From positions 1,460,793 to 1,524,792 of the forward strand of contig CM030932.1 in assembly GCA_018136815.1 (NCBI GenBank): a stretch of DNA of 64,000 nt, written 5' to 3'. Below the pieces are notes generated by a model that ran no database searches, was not told the origin of the DNA, and saw only the letters and a list, made by a program, of their open reading frames with translations. The stretch is from Isochrysis galbana (taxonomy: Eukaryota; Haptophyta; Isochrysidales; Isochrysidaceae). Made by a program: the position numbers and the translations under genes. Every line of letters begins with the position of its first letter. Position 1 is the stretch's first letter. Below are positions 33,608 to 43,540 of this stretch, piece after piece.

Positions 33608-36600
33608 ATGAGGCTCGCTCCGGCCACGCGCCGCGTGTGGGCCGCCGCCGGCGGACGCGTGGCGGCGGGCGGACGCGCCTTCTCGGCCGCGGCCGAGCCG
33701 AAGAAGACGGAAAAGCTGATCATCTTCGACACCACCCTGCGCGACGGAGAGCAATCGCCCGGGGCCACTCTCACCGAGCCGGAGAAGGTCGAGATAGCCA
33801 AGCAACTCTCGCGTCTTGGCGTCGATGTCTGTGAGGCTGGATTCCCGATCGCGTCGCAGGGAGACTTCGAGGCGGTCTCCACAGTAGCAAAGACGGCTGG
33901 GCACATGGTCGAGGGCCGATCCAGCGGAAAGCCAATGCGTATCGCCGGACTTGCGCGAGCTGCGAAGAAAGACCTTGAGCGTTGCTACGAGGCAGTTCGG
34001 CATGCACCTCTGCACCGTATCCACACCTTCCTCGCCTCGTCGGACATCCACCTCGAGCACAAACTCGGGATATCCCGCGCCAAATGTATTGAGATCTCGT
34101 AAGCACGATTTATCGCTAGCCAAGCAACAACACATACGACCATGCCTTAGCGTGGCTGAGTTTTGCAACTCCAGCCAGCCACATCATGCCCTGAGCACTC
34201 CTTGGACACACCTAAGCGTAGTGTGGGTGACCAAAATGTCAAAGACGTGTGTGTGTAGCTTGTGGTGACTGGCGACGATTACCTCCTCGTTGAAGCCGGC
34301 TGCCTCCTGAACCGTTCGTATGTTGCCACACTTTTTTTAAGGTCCTCGATGGTGGCATTTGCCAAATCGATGGTCGACGACATTGAGTTCTCTGCTGAGG
34401 ATGCCGGTCGGTCGGATCCAGCATTCCTTATGGAACTGTGCGAGGCGGTCATTGAAGCGGGCGCCACTACGATCAACCTCCCTGACACCGTTGGCTACAC
34501 CCTCCCCGATGAGTATTCTGGACTCTTTGCCTATCTCATCAAGAACGTAACCGATGCACTTCCTGAGTGGGCGGGGGCCGCAGCATCGGATTGGTTTGCC
34601 CCCTGGCCCACGGAACGCTGATGCGTAGCTTCAAGTGAAGTGACCAACTCATTGGCCCCAGAATTCTAATCCCGCGCTTCCATAGACCTCGAGAAGGTGG
34701 GAGAAAAATACTTGGTAAACATACTTGGTATTCCCTTTCCTCCGCTTCATCATAGGTCAAGGGTGCAAACCGCATCACCTGGTCCACTCACTGCCACAAT
34801 GACCTTGGACTGGCAACGGCCAACTCCCTCGCCGCTGTCTCCCAAGGCGCACGGCAAGTTGAGGTGAGATGTAGGCTCCAAACAAGCATGGCTATGGGCC
34901 CACGGTTATTCAGAGTCGAGCGCAAGAGCGGTGTGGGTGTGTCCTCGTATCCTGGGAGAAAGTGTCCGGCGCACGTCTTCCAAAGGGCAGCTGATGACGA
35001 TCGAATGAGAGCCAAAGGCCCGTGTGGTACCTTCTCAAGCAGATGTTGGCATGAGACCCGGGAAAACGGAGTGAACGAAAAGACATGGCATTGTTGTCGG
35101 CTTGAAAAAGACATTGCAGTGTTGTTGGCTTCACCTTGTCTTGTGAGGACCAGACCAGCGTTGTTTAGACTGCTGCCAGTCCATTCACTGACACTCACGT
35201 ATCCTTTGGCTTACAGGTGACCCTTAACTCGCTGGGTGAGCGTGCTGGCAACACGTCTCTAGAAGAGGTTGTCATGGCTCTGCGTACACGACCACACCTG
35301 TTTCCTGTACACTGCGACATTGACACGTGAGCGGCAGCTAGATACCACACAGGCTTGACTCAGGCTGCACGAATCATGCTGTGCTTTTTAGCCTTTCCTA
35401 GGGATGGTCTGGCCCATAGATCTCTTCCAGCCCATAGAGACCTCGTGCCCCTGATATTCCCAGGCGACAGATCATGCGCACCTCCAAGATGGTGGCAACG
35501 TACACGGGCATCGCTGTTCAACCGAACAAGGCAATCGTGGGCGCCAACGCCTTCGCGCACGAGTCCGGGATTCACCAGGTAGGTCCATAAACTGTCCGTA
35601 CTCTCCTGATATGTTCTCAGTCGCATCGCCTCTGCCAATCCTCTGCAGCTCGGAATCATCACACACACCCTAAGGTCTGACCGACGGTCCCTAGGTGCTG
35701 CACTTCGCTGTCTTAGGGTGTGTTGACCTCCCGTCTGCCCTCACTTGGTCAACCCGCAGCATGGAATGCTGAAGCACGCTGCTACATACGAGATCATAAC
35801 ACCAGAGAGCGTTGGTGCTGATACCTCTCTCGTCCTCGGCAAGCACTCTGGCAAGGCTGCCTTCAAGGTGAGCAGTTAGTGCGGAAATAAATCACTCGTC
35901 TTCACTCTCACATTCACCGAAGGTGGGTGAACTTACCGCACTTCTCGATCACACCGTGGCCACACTCCTACATGTTGCCATTTCTGTGTTGGGACGCCGC
36001 TCCTTCCAAGTCGAGCAATTATTCTATCCGTGTTGTATTGCCAGGCGCGCTTGATTGAGCTTGGCTACAAGGACGTGGCGGAGGATCAGACGCGCCTCGC
36101 TCGATTCGTCGATGAGGCGAAGGCGATTGCTGACCAGAAGAAGGTGGTCTCCGACCAAGACTTGGAGACGCTGCTCGGCGTCTACATGGACCAGGTGAGT
36201 TCGAAGATGGCCTGGCTGATCAGCGAGGCGTAAAGATGACCCATGCTGTCCCTTGACAGGCTCCCTGTTCGCGTAACCTCGTATCCCATTGAATCCCAAG
36301 CAGGCTGTCCATTCGAATGCGTGGGAACTCGTTTCGTGTGCCGCCCAGTCTTTCGCTGAGGATGCGGGCCTCCGAGTTTCGTCGACTGCAACCGTTCGCC
36401 TGCGTGAGGTAGCGACCTCGAAGGATCACATGGTGGCCGCCATTGGTAACGGTCCTGTCGACGCGACCTTCAAGGTACGCCAACACCAATCTGCATCAGC
36501 ATATCAAGCACTAGGCGGAGTATATGGTCTTTTATGTGAAGTGCGATCTCCTTGGTTGTCTTGCCATGACGGTGAAGGGTTTGCTGACGTGGACCCTGCA

Positions 36601-37135
36601 GGCCATCCTCTCAATCGTAAAGAAGCCGATAACGCTCAAACAGTATAACGTGACCAAGATCCATGGCGGCTCGGGTGGTCCGGGCAATGATGCACTAGCA
36701 TCCATTGTGCTACACATTCAGGTGCGAGCAGTCTTCCATTTTGGTCCTCGCCTAGTTGGTCGGAGCCTCCCTCTCCCTACCTCACGTCCTCATTGATCCA
36801 GGGCAACCCAACCCATTTGCCCCCTTTTGCTTCTATGGTCGGGCATTTTGCAGCCCGTACAACCTTGCGATCGCAATGCACTCAAGTTGACACCATCGGC
36901 TTGGATGTAGGGCGAGGAATCATCGAGCCCCGCCGAAGCAGACTACCCCGGGCACCAAGGCGCCATCTACATGGAAGCCGATGATGGAATGCCAGAGCTT
37001 GTGAATAGTGGACCGAGCAAGACAGGAGTGCGCACCTACACAGGAACTGGGTCGTCGACCGACATCGTCGTTGCATCGGCCCAAGCATACCTGGGAGCGA
37101 TCAACAAAATGATTGACCAAGAGGCAAAGAGCTGA
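33608..37135 (+). CDS. leuA: 2-isopropylmalate synthase (organelle-targeted)
   Basis: Ten exons: 33608-34098, 34342-34546, 34756-34863, 35217-35326, 35464-35578, 35760-35867, 36045-36194, 36304-36474, 36602-36721 and 36911-37135, giving 600 residues. It condenses acetyl-CoA with 2-oxoisovalerate, the first committed step of leucine synthesis. The N terminus [19 protein letters not shown]...AFSAAA is an arginine/alanine-rich transit peptide. The TIM barrel starts [16 protein letters not shown] (metal-binding DTTLRDGEQ) and includes [51 protein letters not shown], the metal-ligand motif [28 protein letters not shown] and HESGIHQHGMLKH. The C-terminal LeuA allosteric domain (from about exon 8 on) ends with [21 protein letters not shown], so leucine feedback is expected. 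All introns are GT-AG. Confidence 0.95.
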
Positions 37136-37273
37136 GCTGGCTTAGAGTGCTTATTATAATCATGGCTCGCAAGTCCTAGGATGACGCCGCCTACATTTCT
37201 TGCAGACCTTCCGCTACCCCCCACCCAGTCTTCCAGGCAGTCCGCTTGAATTGGCGTGGCGTCATACATTGAT

Positions 37274-37373
37274 NNNNNNNNNNNNNNNNNNNNNNNNNNN
37301 NNNNNNNNNNNNNNNNNNNNNNNNNNNNNNNNNNNNNNNNNNNNNNNNNNNNNNNNNNNNNNNNNNNNNNNNN
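37274..37373. other. Assembly gap (100 N)
   Basis: A placeholder gap that cuts the gypsy-like Pol after its RNase H. On its other side is the sequence 140 bases downstream of the isopropylmalate synthase stop, so the element's missing 3' part (integrase, 3' LTR) should lie in the gap. Confidence 0.98.
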
Positions 37374-40300
37374 TCGTGAACGACGAAACGGCGAAACATC
37401 TTGGATTGCTGAGCGGGAACGGGAGCGACAGAACTGGAACACGAATCATCTTCGGCAATGGGGCCTGAGGCGGCGGCCGGCGGAGGCGACCCTAGGCCTG
37501 ATGGCTCGTGATTGACCGTCTCTCCTGAGCCTAGGAGTGGCTCTACGAACGGATCTTCCGCCAGGGCCGCTCTCATCTCTTCGGAAGTCGGCGTACCCGG
37601 GGCCAAATAACTGGACTGGATGGCGGGCCCGGAATCGGAGGCTCGACGACGAGATCGGTCCAAAGCTTGAAGCCCTCGCGCCGTAGCTACGGAGCGCGTG
37701 ATGGCAGCCACCGGATGAGACCGTTCATGCTCGGCTAGAGACTCTGAGCCAGGCTCACGTACCGCTAACGACGCTGGGCCGGCGAGTGGTTCGTCTTCGT
37801 GTTCCGGCTCCAGGGATGCTAGCCGGGACAGCCCGTCAGCATCCTGATGAACAGCTCCTGGTTTATGTTCGACATCGAACCGGTACTCAGCCAACTTGAG
37901 AGCCCACCGAGTCAGCCGAGAGGCTGGCCCACCGGCTACTTGATCCTTCATGGTATGCAGCCATCGCAGCGCGGAGTGGTCGACGACTAACTTGAACCGA
38001 CGCCCCCAAAGGTAGGGTCGCCAATTTCGGATTGATTCCAGGGCAGCCAAGAGCTCAATCTCGGTCACCGTCCAATGGCGTTCGGCCGAGGTGAGACTGC
38101 GAGCGTAGTACCCAACGACTCGTTCACGGTTATCGTCTCCTAGCTGCGAGAGGATGCCGGCGATACCCAACTTGCTAGCCCCATCGGTCTTGACGATGAA
38201 GGGCCGATCATCCCTGGGTGGAGTCAAGACGGGCTCCGAAGTGATCGCTGTCTTGAGCTCTTGGATAGCTCGGCGACACTCCTCGGACTGGGACTCCTTT
38301 GCCACGTCACAGCCCTTCCGCGTGAGGGCAGTGAGAGGAGCAGCCTTAGCGGCGAATTGGCGAATGAATCGACGATAGTAGGAGCAAAGGCCGAGGAAAG
38401 ATCGAACCGCTTCCAAGGAGTTGATGGATGACGGGTCGATGTCGGCGACAGCTGCGACCTTCTTCGGGTCCATCTTGAGACCTTCCCTCGAGACAACGTG
38501 ACCGAGGTACTCCGTAGAGGTGGCAAAGAAGACACACTTGGACATCTTGCAGGTCAGGCCGGCCCACTCTAGCCGCTCGAGAACTAGGTCTAGCCGGTGA
38601 AGCATTTGCTCGAACGAAGCCTGTGCCCTGGCCTCTTCGGAAGGACCCACGCCCGTTGACCAGATGCCCACATCATCGAGGTAAGGCATGCAGATCTCCC
38701 ACGCTAGCGCACCGAGAACGATGTCCATCAAGCGGCACATGTAGGAGGGACCTGATTGGATGCCGAACGGTAGAAAGTTGAACTCGTATTTGCCGCGGTG
38801 GGTGGTGAAAGCGGTGATATGTTTGTGCGATTCTTTGATCGGGATGCCCCAAAAACCAGAGGCTAAATCGAGAGTACATAAAAAGAGAGAACTGAGCGGC
38901 CCTTGGCCGGACGCTAGCCTATCAATAGCCTCTACAATGAGGGGTAGAGGGCTATCCTCGACGCGTAGCTTGGCGTTAGTGTCGCGGTAGTCCACGCAGA
39001 ATCGAACGGAGCCATCTTTCTTGCTGACCAGGACTACTCGGGAAGCCCAAGCCGAATTTGACTTGCGAATAATGCCGGCGGCTTCCATCTTGGCTACCTC
39101 CTCTTCTATGATGAGCTCGCCTGCGCGGCCCACTCTAGACGGAGCGTGCCGGTGAGGAACAGCGCCGGGGTTGAGTGGCAACTCCACCTCGAGAACGTGC
39201 GTATGGTTTGGAGCCCCCGGGTGCAACGCGAAAGCTTTGATGCGCCGGGCCAAGAGTTGGCGTACTTCTTCTCGTTGATCGTCGGAAAGAAGCCGGTCTG
39301 GATCGATGGTGGCTGAGTCGAGTAGAGATCGTTGCTCCTCGCTCAGCGCGGTGACAGGGTCACCATCCCCCTCGCTTCCATTCGGAGTCCAGCCCCGGTG
39401 CAACTTGAAACGCACCTGGAGCGAAGCTATCGGATGCAGAGACGGCAGGGTCAGCGCATCGACTCCGGTGTGGACGATCGTCACCGCGATGCGATGATCG
39501 TCCGTGGGCGTGACCACCGTGGGCATTACGAGAGGAGACGAATCGAGAGCCTCGCGATTTGGTAGGCGGTCGACCAGCATCGCGCAGTCCGAATGATCTC
39601 GGAGAGCTAGCGGAACCCTGACCCAGATGGTTGCGCGGTGGAAGGCAGGAATCGTCACCGCTTGCTCCGTGTAGAGAAGATATTCGGACGAGGTAGACGC
39701 CGGAGCTTTGGCCGCAAACTCGTCGGCTGACTCAAAGAGAGGTGTATAGAGTGGCTGCCTAGCATCAGCAGCAGCCTCACCCTCCGATCCGGCCGGGACC
39801 TCTCGTGTTGCCGTCGACCTCTCCAGAAAGTCGACAGTCAGCGGCTGACCGGGTGACATCGAGATAGCTCCGACGAAGCCGGAGTCCGCGACTGGGGGCG
39901 GCGCCGTGGAAACTCTGACTACACATTCGGAAAGGACTCTTGAAGAGTCATCTGAATCGCCAGAGGCCGGACGGAGGCGGAGGCTTCCTTCCGAGCTCGC
40001 GGCGTCGAGAGAAATGGTAGCGGAGTGGGCGGCCAAAAAATCGTTCCCGAGCAGAAGCATCGCGTTTCCTTCGATGACCGCGAACGAATGACGGAAGAGG
40101 CGACCGGACAAGGAGAAGACGAGGCTAGCCCGGCCCCTAGTGATGAGAGGAAGGCCGTCCGGCCCATGTAGGTTGGGGACGGTAGCGTCCGATACGCGTT
40201 CGACGCAAGCGTCTTCAGGTAGTCGATCGAGAAGAGCAGTGGTGATTACTGACGGGCCCGCTCCAGTGTCAGCCAGGGTGCTGTTCACCGTGAGGGCAAC

Positions 40301-43300
40301 GTCCGGGAGAACGAACCCTTGAGCTGCGCGGTCGCCATCGGCACGGCAGACCACGAGATCGCGGACATAGAGGCAGTGACGAGGGTAGAGCGGGGGCGGC
40401 GTGTCCGCGATAGATTCCACCGGAAGTGAGGTTCCGGCTCCGGGTGACAGGGTGGTTGGATTGGAGGCTAGCCTGGACGGAGAAGATTCATCGACGTGGG
40501 GCACTCGCTCGATAGCGGCGGCCACCGTCTGCGGCACGAATGGTATTGAGGAGTGTGGGGATGCCTTTGCTGAATTAGAGGGGTTAGGCACGCCATCATA
40601 GCCTAGATGCCGAGGTTGATCCATTTGGCGTGACCATTCCTTCTCCAGGGACTTCTGCAAGTCAGTCTTCGGAAGCTTCGACAACTCGGAAAAACCGGCA
40701 GCACTGAGGCCCCTAGCGGCAGCCCCATCGCCACACAATGCCTGTGGAGTACCCTCTCCGTCGGCGGCGTCGGAGGGCTTGGTCTTGAGGGCCTGCATGC
40801 TCCGGTGTTCTGGAGTCTCGGGCGTATCATCTTCTCCCGAGTCCAGCCCAACATCCCCGTTTTCAAGTGGCCTTTCGGCTACGACCGAACCGGTCGGTTC
40901 GGCCACTCCTTCGTCGCCAGCCGTGAAGGAGGCGCTCGGAGATAGTGCATTGATGCCTTGAGAGCCCAGTCGAGACAAGATGGAAGGTTCCGACGGCTCC
41001 GCAGCTGCCGCTTGCTCAGCGATTTCTTGGGCGATGGAAGGCGTGACATCCTGCCACCGATGGACCCCCGAAATTACATCACGGTCGAAGACCTGCCACT
41101 TGCTGCGGCGCTTCTTCACCGTGTTTGGAGGGCCTGGCGTTGTAGAGCGGTCCCTTATGGGCCACTCCCACGGCGTGAAGCAGTCCACTTCCGCCACGGT
41201 CCCGTCTTGCGATGCGTTGGTTTCCGAGTCCTTCCGATGAAGCAGGCGAGACGCATCGGCAACGGGGCCCGCGTCTGAGATCACGACAACCGAATCAGAC
41301 ACTGGCGAACCGCTGGGAGGCGTGAGGTGAGAGCTAGAAGCTGCCTCGCCTCTCCCCTCCATGAAGCGAGCCAGAGCCGTCCTCGGCTCAGCCAGTTCGA
41401 AACCGGTCGAGCAAAGCGAGGGGCGTTCTCTCAAGCTGGCAGCTGCTTGGGAAATTGCCCAGTCCACCGTGAAGTTGAGCGAACGCGACGCCTTGGCTTT
41501 GCGCGCATAACGGCGCAAGACCGGCATCCACTGGGCCGCCATTGCACCGGCAATGCCCACGTAGGTGCGGCTGCGAAGGGCGCCACGGTGGGGCGACGGC
41601 GATAGATCCGCCATAGCGGATAGACGTCCCTCGACAATCTTCGAAGGCTGCAAGGACGGGAGTGAAGCCGTCAGGTACAGGCCAGTTGCTTTTTGATGGC
41701 CCGTGCCGTGCTGCCACGGCTGCACAAACTGCCGCGGTCGCAACCCCCCGACTAAGGCGGAGGCTTCCGCGTGCATTCGAGGATTTTCGACGGCAACGAA
41801 AGGCGCGTCGGCGCTCGCCATGGCGAGGAAGACTCTAGCGGCGGATTCGAGAGCCTGGCGTCGTCCCGGCTCCCGATCGAGCCACTGGCAACTCACCGCC
41901 GACAAATACGTGCACGGCGGATGCGCGACCACGAGGTCCCAACCGAGGTTTTGAATGTGAAGAGCATCTCCGCAGAAGTGGGGAATGTAGTCGATCTCCG
42001 ACGGTCGTAGATCGCACGTCGCGACGTGCGCTCCGGCGAGTAGGAACATCGAAGACACGACCCCGCTAGCTTCACCGACGACTAGAACGCGGGGTGGAGG
42101 AATCCCCTCGGCCGCGTCGAGCGTCACGGCGTCGTGGATCGCCGCTAACTCAGCGCAAAGCTCGTCAAAATGCGTCGGCAGTACGGCAGCGGGTGATGAA
42201 TGAGTGCTCGCGTGCGGCCGCCGCAAGGCTAGAGCAGCTTCGGCGAGATGGCGGGGCAAGATGACGGAGGAACCGCTAGCCCGGGCACGGGAGGCGGCTA
42301 ACATTTGGAGCTCGCGCGTAGGGGCGCGGGCAGCTTCAGTAGACTTGGCGGCCGAGGAACAACCAACCACGGCGATCCGGTGGATGGCCTCGGCAGTAGA
42401 ATTCAGGGGGAGGGGGTCGTCGCCCTGAAGTTTCGGTGGGCTAGACCTGAAGGGGGTTGGCCCCGGCGGGCGATCCCTGGAACGGGGATCCTCCGGAGAG
42501 CCGAGAGAAAGAGGAGACGCCGGCGTCCGTGTGGGGCGCGACGAGAGATCGTAATCGACGGCCACTGCGTCTCCCGAGTCTGGGGTGGCCACGGCGTGAG
42601 CGCGGAAAGCCGCAGCTCCCTTGGAACCTTCAACTTCATTGACTCCGGAAGCCGACCCTTCCGGGTCGGGAACCAAGTCAGAAACGAGAACGGGTGCAAC
42701 TTCGAGACGAGAGAATGAACACGATGACGGAGAAATACAACGAACCGGGGAGAGAGGTGAGGAGGAGGCACTAGTCTCCGCCTCCACTGCACGAGAACCT
42801 ACGGTAGACAACGACAATTTGTCCGCAGAGCGGCTCCGGCTATGGCCCTTGGGAGAGAGGTCTCCAGTGGGGTCCCGCCGGGAAAGAGCAGAAACAGGTA
42901 GAGCACCAACAACATTTTCGGACGCGGCAGCGGCCACGTCGGACCTATCCATAGAACCTAGAGCAGAAGATGATACCGAGTCGACAGCCCTCGAGGGCTT
43001 CACAACCGATTGTTTACGAAACGAAGAGACCGAAGACGCGTCGAATCTACCTAGCCCACCCCCTTGGGCAGGGCCGTCGGGGGGTGAATCCAGGGATGAA
43101 GATGCGTCGAAAGACCTAGGAGAATTAGAAGAAACCGAAGACAGCATAGTATCCGTAGAAATAGATTCCAAGAGGGGCAGCGAGCGAGAATCGGCCCCTA
43201 ACATCCTAATAGCGTGCGGAGTAATAGAAGAACTTGTAGACGTACACGAATTTCGGAGAGTCGGGTCGCGACTATCTCCGGGGCAAACCTGTTTCCAGGA

Positions 43301-43540
43301 GCCCGGGTCAAGTGTCGACTCCGGCTTCCGAGATAGCCGTTCGGCGGGGGCTTCAGCCGGCGAGGCGGCTCCCACCGTCGAGGACTGAATAGAGCTAGAG
43401 ACAGGGGGAGAATCGCCGCGTCGACAGCTCTTCTCCCCAAGCGGCGTAGGGATCGGATCGGGATGGTGGTGGTGGCGTTCAGGCCCACCGCCCACGATGT
43501 TCTCCGCCAGGGTTTGAAGGACGGGGACCCCGCCGGACCC
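37374..43540 (-). CDS. Pol polyprotein: methyltransferase-like domain, protease, RT, RNase H
   Basis: About 2050 residues up to the gap. The first 430 are Ser/Pro-rich. At about 42180-41480 lies a C5-methyltransferase-like domain: LVVGEASGVVSSMFLLAGAH (SAM-binding motif I), CDLRPSE, VVAHPPCTYLS (motif IV, catalytic Cys in PPC, near 41915), VAVENPRMHAEA (motif VI), then QPWQHGTGHQKATGLYL and RSRTYVGIAGAMAAQWM as in phage-type DNA methylases. Aspartic protease ADTGAGPSVITTALL lies near 40265. RT spans about 39060-38400 with KKDGSVRFCVDYRDTN and the catalytic YLDD near 38680. RNase H follows (37900-38210, VVDHSALRWLHTM, DADGLSR). No integrase before the gap. Pol shares the Gag frame after one UAG, so expression by readthrough is possible. 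Translation may also use an internal start. Confidence 0.85.

Noticed and set aside
33149-34168. Minus-strand frame of 339 codons across the GA repeat and isopropylmalate synthase exon 1
   Set aside because: Antisense shadow of the GA tract and of a clearly coding exon.
38154-43388. Plus-strand frames antisense to the gypsy Pol
   Set aside because: Shadows of the long Pol frame, with no recognisable domain.
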